The translations under genes were made by a program, and so were the position numbers. A stretch of 64,000 nt of DNA. It comes from Proteles cristata cristata. Its lineage: Eukaryota; Chordata; Mammalia; Carnivora; Hyaenidae. The notes beneath the pieces were generated by a model that ran no database searches, was not told the DNA's origin, and saw nothing but the letters and a program-made list of their open reading frames with translations. Below are positions 10,450 to 23,705 of the stretch, one piece after another. Position 1 is the stretch's first letter. Each line of letters starts with the position of its first letter. The stretch spans positions 1,922,001 through 1,986,000 of the forward strand of contig JAESUZ010004792.1 in NCBI GenBank assembly GCA_017311185.1, written 5' to 3'.

Positions 10450-11220
10450 CACTTGAATATTTTATTTTCTATTTTTCAAAGAAATTTTTATTTTTTGAAT
10501 AGCTTTAGATTCATATTAAAGTTGAAAAGATATTACAGAGATTTTCCAAATACCACACACTTTGTTTCTCCTTCTATTGACAGATTACATTAGTATGATA
10601 TATTTGTTACAACTAATAAACCCATAATGATATAATAATGTTATTATATAAATCTCACACTTAAGGAGTAGGGAGTTATGTTATCTTTGAGGACAGAATA
10701 TCTGCATAAAATATTTAGTGTTCTTCTGCATGGGATACTTGTCTCCTCCCTACTTATTTATTTATTTTAAAATTTGCATATATTAAAGTGCTATAAAAGT
10801 TCTGTGGGCTTTAACAAAAGCATGGTATTATGGACCTACCATTTTAGTATTGAACAGACAATTTCACTGCCCCCAAATGTTCCCGGTGCTTCACCTATTC
10901 ATGGACCCATATGCATTTATTTTCTATTTTGGATTATAATTCAATACTCTCTAGTTTATTTTGTTGAATTATTTTTTCTGTTGGCTATGGTATCCATTTC
11001 ACATACCCCGTGTGTGTGTGTGCATGTGTGTGCATGCATGTGCATATGTGTGTTTAATATCAATCATTTCTCTGAGGAGACCTGGCTCCTTTTATTGGAG
11101 AATGGTATTAAAAACCAAAAGTTGGTTGCTAAGTGTGCTTGTTACTACTGGGATGTTATTCTTCTATGCCCCCTCAACAATCAGGACAATAAACTTATGT
11201 ATACATATTAACCCATGCAC
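10450..11220 (-). mobile_element. Decayed old LINE-1
   Basis: AT-rich sequence resembling the antisense 3' half of old L1s (for example ttagattcatattaaagttgaaaagatattacagag near 10505-10540). Part of it (10774-10900) parallels 11935-12010, which suggests two copies of the same family. A degenerate TG run sits near 11010-11055. Confidence 0.4.
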
Positions 11221-11664
11221 ACACACATTCATTAAGCTAAATATTAACTAAATATATATTTTATGTTAAATATATTAAGCTAAATATATATATATTTATT
11301 AAGCTAAAAATATCTTCATACTGATGTCTCTAACTCTAATCCAGTACCAAACCTATATCATCTTAGCCTTCTCCTCATGCCTGTCTGTAACCTCTCACTA
11401 TCATTGAGAAACCTGGCTTTCATCATCCACCCTCCATTCACTTAATTGTTCAGTTTCAGTATGCATATATATGGTGGTTTCTCTCACCATATGTGTTATA
11501 GGGTGTTAACTCATACCCTCATGGAAAACAACTTTACCAGCCAGTGTATAGTACTTACATACTTTAGTTTCATAGACCTTATCGATTTCAAAAGTTGGCA
11601 CTTCTGATCTCCCAACCTGCTTCTTTTAGGTTATTTCAAACATTTGTAATATGGCTAGATTTTA

Positions 11665-11855
11665 TGGGGCGCCTGGGTTGCTCAGTTGATTGAGAGTCCA
11701 ACTTCGGCTCAGGTCATGATCTCACTGTTGGTGGGTTTGGGCCCCGTGTTGGGCCCCTGGAGCCTGTTTTGGATTCTGTGTCTCCCTCTCTCTCTGATCC
11801 TCCCCTGATTATGCTGTCTATCTCTCTTTAAGAAATAAATAAAACATTAAAAAAT
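11665..11855 (+). mobile_element. Felid tRNA-derived SINE
   Basis: Head ggggcgcctgggttgctcag, CT-rich body, tail agaaataaataaaacatt. An imperfect target duplication, atatggctagatttt and atatggctatattct, lies at 11649-11663 and 11856-11870. Confidence 0.9.
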
Positions 11856-12269
11856 ATATGGCTATATTCTTTTGCCACAGTCTACAAATCCTACAATTGT
11901 CCACCTTCCTTAAATGATCTTTTAAATTTGCATGCATTAAATAAGTACTATAATGTTCTATGGGTTTTGACAAATGTGTAATGTTATGTATCTACCACTT
12001 GAGTATCTGAACAATTTCACTGCCCCCCAAGATCTCCAATGCTTTCTGTATTCAACTTGTTCCCTCCCTGAACCCCTGGAAACCACTAATCTGTTCTGTA
12101 ATTTTAGCTTTTCCAGAACGGCATATAGTTGTCATGTACAGTATGTAGCCTTTTCAGACTGGTTTCTCTCATTTAGCAAGATTCATTTAAAGTTCATCCA
12201 TGTCTTTGTGTGTCTTAATAGCTCATTCTTATTTATCACTAAATACTATTCCACTGTATGGATGTTCAT

Positions 12270-12708
12270 AGGCTCACAAGCCTCTCGTGAGATTTCTTGG
12301 TAAAATAATGAGACTGATATCCATACACAGAGGACAGGGAGAGATCAAAGAAGGGGTCAGTCCACTCCAGGTTGATAGGTGGTAATTTTAATAAGAAGAA
12401 ATAAAATTATGTACAAGACTTACACTGGCTAAGCAGCAAGATGAATGGATCCCCTCAATTGCTCTTCAAATCTTAAAGGCTTATGAAGAGGCCCTAACTG
12501 GACTCAGTCATGTATACCATGCAGATATTTTCAACATCACATCACCATCTCAAGACTATTTCTTTGGAGCAGCCTCTGGGAGTAGGAAAAGCAAGTGGAA
12601 CCCACATTCCAAGGACTAGGGAGGGGGTGAGCAGTCTTCAAGTGCCTGGGTCCAGCTCATGGGTCAATTTAGTGGTCATATCTTTTTGGTCATATTCCTC
12701 AGCAGCCA
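12270..12708 (-). mobile_element. LTR-like insertion inside an old L1
   Basis: L1 homology stops near 12265 and resumes near 12709, leaving about 440 bp of unrelated sequence. The right end is 'ca' followed by ttccat, and the left flank is ttcat, so a short imperfect target duplication is possible. The antisense reading is compatible with an LTR (no open frame, AT-rich promoter-like stretch, ATTTTATTTC region). The left terminus is not a clean TG, so this is tentative. Confidence 0.4.
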
Positions 12709-13158
12709 TTCCATATTTTTAAAAATTCATTCACTTATTGAAGGGTATTGTGGTTAATTTCAGTTTTCAACAACTATGAATAAATCTGTAAATATTTGTG
12801 TGCAGGTTTTGTGTGGACATAATTTTTCAAATTAGTTAGCCAAATACCTAAGAGATGATTACTGGATCTCATGGTAGGGTTATGTTTAGCTTGAAAGGAA
12901 ACAAACTGTCTTCCAAAGTGGTTATACCACTTCACATTCTCATCAGCAAATAAAGAGAGTGCCTGTTGCTCTATCCTTGACAGCAATTGGTGTTTCAGAT
13001 TTTAAAAATTTTTTTATAGTAGTTTGTAGTGCTATCATATTATTGCTTAATTTGCAATTTCATAATGACAAATGATGTTGGGCATCTTTTTAAAATACTT
13101 TTGTGATATATGTATGTTTTCTTTGGTGAAGTATCTATGTAGATATTTTGCTTATTTT

Positions 13159-13189
13159 ATTTTATTTTTTTAAATGTTTTATTTATTTC

Positions 13190-13229
<40 letters not shown>

Positions 13230-13396
13230 TGCACAGGGGAGGGTTAGAGAGAGAGGGAGTCACAGACTGAAACAGGCTCCAAGCACTGAGCTGGCAGTCA
13301 GCACAGAGCCCGACGCGGGGCCCGAATCCACGAACCGCGAGATCATGACCTAAGCGAAAGTCGGACGCTTAACCGACTAAGCCACCCAGGCGCCCC
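13159..13396 (-). mobile_element. Felid SINE, young subtype, 17-bp target duplication
   Basis: On the plus strand it runs from a T-rich tail and ttttatttatttctaggaga through a long (GA)n block to ccacccaggcgcccc. The duplication gatattttgcttatttt is perfect at 13142-13158 and 13397-13413. It carries the gacctaagcgaaagtcgg variant. Confidence 0.95.
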
Positions 13397-13800
13397 GATA
13401 TTTTGCTTATTTTAAAATTCTGTTGTTTGTTTTCTTATCCTTGAGTTTTAAGAATGCTTTATATATTTTAATAGAAGCCCTTCATTAAATATGTATTCTG
13501 CAAATGTTTCTTTCAATTTGGGACTTGTCTTTTCATTCTCTTAACAGTATCTTTCATGGAGTAAAAGTTTTTAATTTTAACAAGTTCAGCTTACCATTTT
13601 TTCCCTTTCATGGATTATATTTTTCTTGTATATAAATTTTTATTACCAAATTAAGATGGTGTAGATTTTCACCTCTATTTTCTTCTAGAAGTTGTATAGC
13701 TTTGCATTTTTATATTGATTCCAATAATACATTTAAATTAAATTTGGTGTAAGATGTAAGGTCCGTGTCTAGGTTTATTCTCTTAAATTTGTAAATTTTT

Positions 13801-15284
13801 GTGATGAAAAATGTAGAACATAAAACTAACCGTTTAACCATTTCTAAGTGTACAGATGTGGTGGCAGTAGAATTGGTGAAGAACAAAGGGAAGGCAGGGA
13901 TTTTCTTCAAATATTCTGGAAGCACCAAGTGGTAGACTGAGGTCACATCCATGTCCAAATTAGAATGGGCCAGCTCTGCCTTTGTATCTTTCTGCTAATT
14001 TGTAAGGGATAATCCTAGGCCAGGGATGTTTGTGGACTGAAATGCCAGAATTTAGTGGGGCAGCTCTTCCAATTCACCCACAGTCATTTTTCTGACAGTG
14101 CACAAACCTTCTAAGGGTATCTGGGTCATGCCAGCTAACTAAATGGAATTCTCCACTGGAAACCATCATTTCTTTTTAACCCTCAGGCCATATTCCTAAA
14201 GCTGGGCAAGCTCCTTCTTCATTTATGGGGCTTACATCACAGTATTTCCAGTCTGGATTTGTTTGAGTCTCTCTTGTGATAAAAATAAAGTACTTTGTAC
14301 ATGGATCAAGTACTAATTTTCCCAAGAATCAACTCATGTTCTTCTGCATCAAAGGATGGGCATAGTCACTCATGGTATCCCTGACCTTTACAATATGGAC
14401 TTACCAGTATCTCAATTCTGGTCTATCAAAGACATTTCATTTATGATTATTTGTGCACTGTATTTCCCTGTTCTTTATGACCTTCTGGAACTCAGGATTT
14501 ATCAGATCACTTTTCAGATGCTTAATATACATTGGTTGAGTGAAACAGAGAAGGAAGAAACACGGTAACTTTTAGACATTGATTAAAGTACTTCTACATG
14601 TTTCAAAATAGGCAGGACTGGCGACAGCAAGGGTTTTCAGCAGGGCATGGAGAATAGACGCACTGTAATTTCTGGTATAAGAGACTGGCTCCTGCAGATG
14701 AAAAGAAGGGGAAGGGAAGGCTTATATAAAAGATTCATATAAAATGTCTGAAGGTAAGAAAATGTAGGTTTTGCCACAGAAAAGAGGCGAGGCCACTAGA
14801 ATACTGACTACCTGCTGATAGGATCCTATTCAAAGAAACAAGTGGATCTTCCAGACAAATATTGGGTTAAGAAAGATCTAGGTCCCACATAGCATGACCA
14901 ATATTAAGATAAAATTCTGGCAATCTTCTCGTTGCTGTGCCTCTTAGGGAAAGGGGAATGGAGATGTGTAAACAAATACTCCAGACATGCACCTTCTTCA
15001 GAGTTCTTGGGGGTTGGGGGCTAGAAACTTGCTTGCATTGGTTCAGAGCTCAGAAAAATTAGGAAACCTCTGACTTAAAACACTCAGATGATTTTTTGGC
15101 TCCTGAGTGGTGAAGACAGGGAAATGTGGATTCAGGAGTGCTCTGCTTGGGTTTCAGGTTGAGAATAAAAATTCAGATTTTTCTTCCTCTAGTCCTAGCA
15201 TCTGTTCAAGTCATTCTAGCTTAGCATAATGGGAATAGAAGGGATTCATTATCAGAAAGTTCTGAGTTCAAAATCAGACAGCCT
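13801..15284. other. Unassigned intergenic sequence
   Basis: No gene or confident repeat is seen. The longest frames (70-82 codons) have no recognisable domain. Confidence 0.45.
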
Positions 15285-15540
15285 TACTGTGGTGTAGTGG
15301 TTTGTAGCATGGTCTCTGAAGTCATACTTAATGGGTTTGCACCCTATATCTACCTGTGCTGTCTTGGGCAAGTTATGTTTCTGCATTTTAGTTTCTTCAT
15401 TGGTTAAAGGGGGGATTAGAATAATACTTATTCCACAGGGTTGTTGTGACAGGTAAAGAACACTTGTGAAGTGTTCACAAAAGATCTCGGAAAACAGTAA
15501 TGGCAACAACATCAACAATTATTATTATATGTTATAATAT
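15285..15540 (+). mobile_element. MIR element
   Basis: Motifs in MIR order: gtgtagtggtttgtagcatgg, gtctctgaagtcatac, a tRNA-like core, gtcttgggcaagttatg, ttttagtttcttcattgg, then a ttccacagggttgttgtga tail region. Confidence 0.75.
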
Positions 15541-16301
15541 AATGAATATTATAATAATGTATTTATAATATCCAATATGTATAATAAGTATTATTATTAT
15601 GTGACCGTGGACAATCATTTACTTCCTCTTTATTTCTCTTTATATGTCTCTAGGATGACGATAAACTTACCTTACATGCTGGACACTGTGAAACACCACC
15701 CAGATCCCTTTAGTGAGGAACTGCTGCCCAACTATCGGGAGTAGTTTTGGCAATAGCCTTTCTCGGTTAGTCCTTGCAGGGCTCTTGTCAGCTCAGAGAA
15801 ATGGTTCCTCCCGCGTCACATCCTGTCTCACTGGCCCATGTTCAATAACTGATAGATAGGGGAGTATAAAGTCCTGTTCTTCTTTTCCCTTCTTATTACA
15901 GGTATTGACCCAAAGACACTTCCCAATCACTATTCTGCCTTCTAAACTTCAAATCAGAATTAGCTTCTAAAGGAACTCAACATGTGACATCTAACTTCAC
16001 AGAACTATTGCCAGGATTAAGAGTAACAAAATACAGAGTGTTTAACACTATCGCTTAACAATGTGTTTCCTTACCCCTCTTCCCTCACAACATCGTAAGC
16101 TAAACATTTTTTGTGACTCCTCAATGTACTCTATGCCTTCTATCTGAAACATGGCTGTCATTACTAACCAATTTAAAATAAAATATCTCTTAAGCCAATC
16201 TAGTTCCAGTTCAGGGTAGAGTTTGACAGTTAGCTCCAGATGATAATGGACACAAGTTCAGCTGGGTTTAATAAAAATATGCTTAAAATACTGACATTAT
16301 C
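15541..16301. other. Unassigned sequence with an AT-rich start
   Basis: An (ATT/TATA)-rich patch at 15515-15600 is followed by ordinary intergenic sequence. No gene is supported. Confidence 0.5.
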
Positions 16302-16509
16302 TTTTTTTAATGTTTATTTTTAAGAGAGAGAGAGGGGAGAGAGAGAGAGAGAGAGAACTAGTGGGGGAAAGGCAGAAGTGGGGGATATACGATCTGAAGC
16401 TTATATGCTGACACCAGAGAGCCGGAAGTGGGGCTCAAATCCACAAATTGTGAGATCATGATCTGAGCCAAGGTCAGATGCTTAACCAACTGAGCTATGC
16501 AGGTACCCC
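16302..16509 (-). mobile_element. Felid tRNA-derived SINE, diverged
   Basis: T-rich tail (ctttttttaatgtttattttt), (GA)n block, tRNA-like part (caaattgtgagatcatgatctgagcc) and end ctatgcaggtacccc. The head is mutated compared with the young copies. Flanking duplication is unclear. Confidence 0.85.
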
Positions 16510-18069
16510 ATAAAGTATATTTACTACTATCCCAAACACAGGCTGTAGGTTAAGGTAAAGATTATATATCTCTAAGCAATGCCTGTTCCATGCATAACAG
16601 ATAGAGTCTCTGCTTTTTTACCTTGGTCTCCTCATCCCCCAGATGGAGTATACTAGTTTTTCCATGATTCCAGTTGTCGCCTTTCCACAAAACATGTTTA
16701 ATGGCATTAGACAAGGCACTAATTTGCATAGAGACTGTCAAGGCCCTTTGTAAAGCAAAGAAATGCACATTGTTAAACAGTTACAATAACATTGACTACA
16801 ACCATGAAAACAATTTTACAGCAGATTAAACACACTTAGTGAGAGAAGTGCAGTGCAAAAGCAATTTCAACCCTAGAGTTGAGTCAGCAGCTAGAAGAAA
16901 GCCCTAGAGACAACGGCCAGACATAACACCCTACCTATCTTTTCTGAGTAAATTTTCTTTGGGTGAGTGGGAACTCTTCTATAGTTTGTATTTCCTGCTT
17001 GAGATGAAGAATCAAACTACTAGGAGAGAGAGGAAAGGAGAGATAGCTAAATCTAAAAAGAAATTGGGGAAAAAATAGAAGACAAAATCTGTACAAACTT
17101 TGGGAAACTTGGTGTGAGACAAGGAGGAAAAAGGCAGGAATGAGAATAATGGAGAAAATGGCTCTTATACTGCGGTGATATTCAGTCTGAAAATAATGGA
17201 TTCATGATTAAACAGGAAAATCTTCAGATATTAAAGGAGAAACAAGGAAATTATTAAAATTGCCAATACAGAATTCTCAGTTTTATTCAGATTCCTCTTT
17301 TTCTCCAGCCAGGTTTATTTTGCCCACCTCCTTCCTACAGAAGTGAGAAATTTTCTTCTCTACATCGTCTTTACATCTGTCAGGTCTGTCTTTACCCAGT
17401 GGCCCTGAACAAGTAGGCCTGATATTTGCTGTCCAGTCCTGAAAATGTCTGTCTAGCTAACACTGATAATCAAGCTCTTTTTTTGTGTAGTTCTTGGGGA
17501 AATCTAAGCCAATGAATCTTGCTCTTAATTTCACACTTGGTTTTCTTTGTGGCAAAAATCCAGCAACATTTGTGCACTTATAAATAATAAAAATAAATGA
17601 CACTGGAAGGAAGCAAGCCCATCAACATCATTTAAAATCTCCTTATTGTATGTTGACAAGTAATCACTGGACCTGGACTAGAGAAATCATTCTTGAAAAA
17701 GAGACAAGGGAATTTATTTTTTGGGAATTTATCACCATATCTATCAAATATATAAGCATGATTTTCACTGAGGTGATGATTTTTTCAAGCTAGGAATTGT
17801 GAATCCCTTAGGAATCACATAGTCAAAACCTTCTTTATGTCTCCATTTTATTCACCATCTCTCAGAGTATTTTAAATCTTCTGTATTAAATAATCACCCA
17901 TTCACAGAAAAATATTCTTGAGGTAAAGAAAATCACACTCATCTTAAACCTAAAAACAGGTATAACTGGGAATAAGACAAAATTGTGACATCTAGCTGAA
18001 GCAAGATTTTTCTTGATTGAGGTATAATGAAGAAGTAATTAATCAAAGGCCAAAATGATTTATAAGCAC
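16510..18069. other. Unassigned intergenic sequence
   Basis: Nothing recognisable beyond general AT-richness. Confidence 0.45.
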
Positions 18070-18523
18070 TGTTATTAGTGAAATTTGTCCTCCAAAAGAA
18101 GACATAATCAAATTATAAATTCTAACATCCTTAACATAACTTCATTTGGAATTAGAGTCAACCAAGTTAAGATGAAATCATTAGGGTGGGCTGTAATCTT
18201 GAATGACTTGAGTTCTTATAAAACAGGCATATTTGGACACAAACATGTACAGAAAGAAGGCAATGTTAAAATAACCCAGCACAAACTCCATGTGAATATG
18301 GAGTAAACAAGTGATGCACCTACAAGCCAAAGAGCACTCGAGACTACCAGAAGCTATGAGAGGGACATGGAGCAGTCCATTTCCTAGTGCCTTCAGAAGG
18401 AGCATGTTTCTGCTTACACCTTAATTTCAGACTTCTAATCTCCAGAACTGTAGGAAATAAACTTGTGCTATATTAATCCATAAAACTTGTAATACTTTGT
18501 TACAGAAGTCCTCACAAACTAAT
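18070..18523 (+). mobile_element. MaLR (MLT1-type) solo LTR
   Basis: It starts with tgttattagtgaaatttgtcc, continues with gatgaaatcattagggtggg, gttcttataaaacaggcat, atttggacacaaacatg, acctacaagccaaag and tctccagaactgtaggaaataaa, and closes with cacaaactaata. This is the motif order of MLT1 LTRs, class III non-autonomous retrotransposons. No internal region adjoins it, so it is a solo LTR. Confidence 0.7.
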
Positions 18524-19904
18524 ATGGGGGCTCTAAGAAGTTGCATGGTTATTTCTACATTTATATGTTATTTAACTTATTATTTTTCATCTAGACTTGG
18601 AAAGTTTGCTTCTTGACTGTCTTCCACTTAGCATAAGTTCTAATGCAAATCTTGTATTGGGATTTGTCCAAGAAAGAAAACAGTCCCAATATTTCATTAA
18701 GAATAGTAAAAAAGATTCATAGGAGAAGAAGGATGAGAAGGAGGTAGGAAATTGATGGAAGAGGTTGTATTGAGTTGGAGCAAGGGACAGTAGTGAAGGA
18801 CAATGATGAAGAAGTATAATGTCTTCCATGTGTCAGCCTCTGTTATTCCTTTCCACGTGCTTTCTCCTTTAATGCTTTCATAACCCTATATGTTTGGCAA
18901 TAATTTATCTATTTCACCAGCTCATGGAGGTGAACAAATTGCAAATTAATAAAATAATCTATGAGTTTAAAGTACATTCACCTGTATAAAACAACAACAA
19001 CAAAATCCACTTCCCTAAAGTGGTTCAAAACAACTGAGGTTTAATTTTTTCCAAGATATAGAAAAACTCTGGGGGTAAGGATATGTTATCAATAATCAAG
19101 CACTTAGATAGTATCAGGACTGATATTCCTGTTTATTATTCCTCTATTAGATTATTCTTCATGCTTGAGGCCTCAGGGTCATAATATGACAACTGTAGCT
19201 TCATATCTTACATCTGGAATCAAAGTAGAAAAAAAAGAAGAAATGATAGCATCAGTTTTCACTATTTCACTATTCCTTTTGTTAGAAAAGACAAATCCTC
19301 ACCAGAAGCCCATAAATGAACATACATTTTACAGATATGAACTGTATCACATAACCACACCCAGTGGTCATCTTGGTAGGAAAATAAATATTGAATTTTC
19401 CAGTCTGTACAGTGGAATAGTAGGAGAAAAAAGTGTTGGTGATTTCTTTTTTGGGTTAGCCAAAATATAATATGTGCAGAGTGGCAGGATGAGAAGAAAA
19501 CTTGAGCCTCCTGTGAATGTCATATTCTTTCTTCCACAGACCCTTCTTACGGTGAGATGCCTAGCCTCTTTTCTACAAGAAAAGATCTACTTTTATTCAA
19601 GATCTCTTGAATAAAACTATGCGTTTTATGCTAGGCTGATATACTATCCTGATTTAATTTCTCTGGATAGGAAAAATGTGGTATAAAAGGAACTATGCTA
19701 TCTCAGGAGACAGTTGACCTGGATACTAGTTCTCAATTTTGTCATAAATTTCCAAATATTTTCCCTCTATGCCTTGGAGTAAAATTGAAACAACTAAGCT
19801 TAACATCTTCTACCCCACATAGTTTTGTGATGTACTTGAAAATAATTTGGGAGGTTCCATATGAGGTTTTGATTGGATTGATATTAATAATGTCACAAAG
19901 AACT
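18524..19904. other. Unassigned intergenic sequence
   Basis: No gene supported. A weak MIR-like stretch may lie at about 18840-18950. The 101-codon frame at 19165-19470 has no recognisable domain. Confidence 0.45.
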
Positions 19905-20060
19905 ATTACCAATATTTATAAAGTGTTTTATAGTTAAAAATTACTTTCAAAATGCACATTATCTCATTTGAGCCTCACAATAGCCACTATCAAGTGGACA
20001 GAATGAAAAATCATCTTACAATAAAAGTGTAAAGGTAACCAAGTTTCTCCCACCCTCAAA
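19905..20060 (-). mobile_element. MIR fragment
   Basis: The stretch aatatttataaagtgtttt...cacattatctcatttgagcctcacaatag matches the reverse MIR pattern. The far end is too diverged to follow. Confidence 0.5.
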
Positions 20061-21085
20061 TTATTACAACAATTCAAGTAGAGATATTCGATTATCCAAA
20101 GCTCTTTTCCATGCACATCCTTTTTTATAGCAGCCTATATCTCATACATTATAGTCATAGGAAGTTTCCGAGCCTATTTACAACCTCCCCATTTCTGTGG
20201 TTCTCCCTCACCCTGTAGCCACAATTTTTAAGGTAGTAATTGGTTTGGTACTCTCTTCCCTGCTCCTTATCTGACTTTTATCAGCAGATCAAATTCAGGA
20301 GAACAGGTCTTTAAACTGACATGATAAAACACATGAGACAAAGTGATCCTCTGCTCCCTCTTGGGAAAGGCAGACTGAGTTAGGGGTTGAGTTTATAAGC
20401 ATGCCAATGTTTCTCATGAGAGAATTATTATCTTACTTGAATTTTAGTGATAAATATCTGAATCCAGAGTCCCAGCCAAAACTCTTTGGATAAAGGCCAT
20501 TTTCAAAAAAGAGATGAACCATAAAAAATGGTGGAAGTGGTTAGAGTGCCTCTCAGATGGTGAGCTTCCCAGATCATGGTGGCCAGTTGGGGAGAGTGAA
20601 GGTGCCTAGGGAAAGAAAGACAGAAATTCCTCTGGTCAAATTTTCTTAATTTCCTTTCCAACTTTATTGTGCCCAGAATGACATTCATCCTTAGTGAGAA
20701 GGTGGAATTTGTAAAACAGGAACTCTGTGATGCATGGCATTACACCCAGAGAATCATTCAGTGGTTTTGGGAAAATGGCCCTATTTTGGTTACTGTCAAC
20801 ATGGCTCTGATATTGAACAATATTTCTTTTTATCTTAGGTCTTTTTAACCACGTTGAGAACCAATCCCAAATATTGCAAATAAACTGCTAAAAACTGATT
20901 TCCAAAAAAAACGTTCCTCCCAATAGTTCTTCACTTTAGGAACAAAATCAGCTTGTACTGTATACCCATTGAGAAAGATCATTCTGATAAGGACCTTAAT
21001 ATCTCAGAAGGAGAAATGTTCAGAGAATAACTACGGGGAACTGAGTAATTTAGATGTAAGAATTTGTTTAAGGGACAAAGTCCCT
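20061..21085. other. Unassigned intergenic sequence
   Basis: Nothing recognised. Confidence 0.45.
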
Positions 21086-21098
21086 TGCATTTTATCTT

Positions 21099-21324
21099 AA
21101 AAAAAATTTTTTTTTAATGTTTTATTTATTTCTGAGAGAAGACAGACAGACAGCATGAGCAGGGGAGGGTGAGAGAGAGAGGGAGACACAGAATCTGAAG
21201 CAGGCTCCAGGCTCTGAGCTAGCTGTCAGCACAGAGCCTGATGCGGGGCTCGAACCCACGAACCGTGACATCATGACCTGAGCCGAAGTCGGACGCTTAA
21301 CTGACTGAGCCACCCAGGCACTCC
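21099..21324 (-). mobile_element. Felid tRNA-derived SINE
   Basis: Poly-T tail, ttttatttatttctgaga, gagcaggggagggt, then the tRNA-like part with aacccacgaaccgtga and end ccacccaggcactcc. The flanks tgcattttatctt (21086-21098) and tgtattttatctt (21325-21337) form a target duplication with one mismatch. Confidence 0.93.
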
Positions 21325-21344
21325 TGTATTTTATCTTTTTAAAA

Positions 21345-21410
21345 AAGTTATTTATTTAAATTCAATTTAGTTGACATACAGTGTAGTATTGATTTCAGGT
21401 AATTTTTTTA
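21345..21410 (-). mobile_element. Short LINE-1 3'-end fragment
   Basis: The reverse of a common carnivoran L1 ending is present: tatttaaattcaatttagttgacatacagtgtagtattg followed by gatttcagg. Confidence 0.5.
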
Positions 21411-21928
21411 CTTTGAATATTTTGAAAGTAGAAAGGTAAAGTTGAATTTTACTTAAAAGGTTTTAAACATCAAATATGTAGGCAATCTACCTACCTTTAT
21501 ATAAAATAATTATTTCATGATATTTTTTTAAATGTATATTGTCTAGAAACCTAAAAAAGAAAAACAATTTGTTTAAGGCAGCTACAGGAAGATCCTGATG
21601 CTACTTAATACCCCCTCCCTTAGATAGTTCTTTTCAGTAAGAAAATAAGGGAAGAGGAAAGAATCTATATCTACAATTATAGCTCTTTGTATTCACTGTC
21701 CATATACTTTGTATATCCTAGATCATCTCTATGCTGCTGGCTATGATAAAGAGAAAGTATTCCATGAGGATATTTCCTCATTGGAATCTTGAAGTCAGAG
21801 TTGGGAACTGAGAAGGTAATTCTCCCTACAATCTGAACCCTCTCTATTGTTTCTCCAAATCTCTTTCATTGCTTGTATGTTTGCTTCCTCTTCTGAGACT
21901 TTCGAAAGCTGGGCTTAATGGTGTCTGA

Positions 21929-21980
<52 letters not shown>

Positions 21981-23229
21981 ATACGTGTATAAGGGCAAGG
22001 AGAGCTGTTTTTTATCCAAGACCAGTTTTCCCAGGGTCTTCCAGAAGTGCTAAAATTGGGGTTAGGATCTTTGGCCATCAATCATGTTTCACTTTCCAGG
22101 TACTTAGAAATGGGGTGAGGGGATCTTCAAACAGTGTTATGTCATGGATTATTTTGCATCATTAAATGTTTTGAAGAAAGTCAGGAACAGAAACATTTTG
22201 GATAAATGAGTCAGTCTTCTATGAAATATATTTCACAAATCAATTGAAAACCAACATAGAGTTTCTCTATTCTTAATAAACATATCTACAAGAAATGAAA
22301 TTCTAAGGAGTAACAAGAAACAGATGATCCCTGATGCTGTAAAGTTTTCACATGGAAAAATATAGTACAGATTCCAGGATCATTAAATATGTACAGAATG
22401 TGTCTCAAAAATAGGAAGTGTTGATCCTGAGAGGAGTTGCTTTATTGTAAAACAAGACTTTGGTGTTTGTAGAGTAGGGGAGTTGTCCAACATGCTTATA
22501 TTGGGGATACTGATACATCTTCTGTTACTATACAATTCATGACAGTGCCTGGATTAGAAACCTAGTTTGAAAATATAAACTTTCACTATGGTCCAAGACT
22601 TTCTTTTTCTTATCAGAAGTAAATAATTAACTTTATTTCTGTTTTTCTCTACCATTTTCTTTCCCTTCTCCTTTTTCCTACTTGTTCACTTCCTTTATCT
22701 CCCCTCCTTTTGCATCCTCTCAATCTTCCTCCTTTTTCTTGTGCTTTCACTATCTAGCTTCATATCTTTGGCTGTATAACATGGCTAGTGATGGTACTTA
22801 TATTTTTGTTTCATGCTACAGCTCTGTGATTGAGGCCAATGAGGAAAGCTGCTAGAATTTGAAATATTTCAAGAGTAAGAAAGGGTAAGGTTAGAAATAA
22901 AATTCAAGAGGTTGATGCTTTTAAGACCTTCTAGAATTCTCCGGTATGGCAGATTCATTATTTTGTGAGATGATAATCGATTGTGTCTGAAGAGCATGAA
23001 AGAGTGATTTAGATCATGCCCATTACCTGTCAGCAAACAGTATCACAGGCAGTACCATAAAATAAAACAGTGTAGCTGTGCCAATGGTAATTCAGGTTGC
23101 ATCTCTGAATAATTCACCAGACCAACATTTCATCTTGGTCAGAAAAAATTGAACAGCTAACATTAGATAATGTTTCTTATTTAACACCACACTATTTGTT
23201 TATTAAGGTCATTAATTTATCCTAACTGC
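21411..23229. other. Unassigned sequence with a (CA)n tract
   Basis: Apart from the CA repeat at 21932-21978, no feature is recognised. Pyrimidine-rich sequence occurs at 22630-22740. Confidence 0.45.
21932..21978. repeat. (CA)n microsatellite
   Basis: About 23 uninterrupted CA units, a good candidate for length polymorphism. It produces the Val/Cys run in a spurious minus-strand frame (21866-22081). Confidence 0.95.
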
Positions 23230-23705
23230 TTAGTTAGATTAACTTTATTGATTATATATACTCATAAATTATTGGAAAAAAAGATGATACAGAATGTTTT
23301 CTTTTATAGAATGATTCCCTTCCTAATAAGATACCTATACTCTGAGTTTTATTACCATAGATTAGATTTGATTGTTCCTCAACTTCATATAACTCACACG
23401 CATGTACCCTTTCATGTCTGTCTTATTTCACTCAGAATAATGTTTCTGATATTCAACCATGTTATTCAATATTCCAGTAGGCATTTTTTTCCTTTTTTTT
23501 TTTCTAAGTAGTACTCCATTTTATATGGATGTTCCAAAGTTTGGTTATTCATTCTTCAACTGATGAATATTTGAGTTGTTTTCAGCTTTCAAATGTTATA
23601 AATAAGGCTGAGATAAGTATTCTTGTCCATCTTTTAAATTTTGGGGGGGTAAATAACTACATGTGAAATTGGTAAGATATGTACTTTATTTTTTTAAAAA
23701 TCTGT
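23230..23705 (-). mobile_element. Old antisense LINE-1 fragment
   Basis: The plus strand carries familiar reversed L1 phrases: gtcttatttcactcagaataatg, tagtactccattttatatggatg and caactgatgaatatttgagttg. The sequence is heavily decayed and is interrupted on its right by a SINE. Confidence 0.6.

Larger units (their letters stand above)
11880..13800 (-). mobile_element. Old antisense LINE-1 ORF2/3' region, multiply interrupted
   Basis: The plus strand reads like the reverse of an old L1: ccttttcagactggtttctctcatttagc, ttcatccatgtctttg, actattccactgtatggatg, then (after an insert at 12270-12708) cattcacttattgaagg, gtcttccaaagtggttatacc and tcaatttgggacttgtcttttca. Frames are closed throughout. 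A SINE at 13159-13396 and an LTR-like insert split it. Confidence 0.65.
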
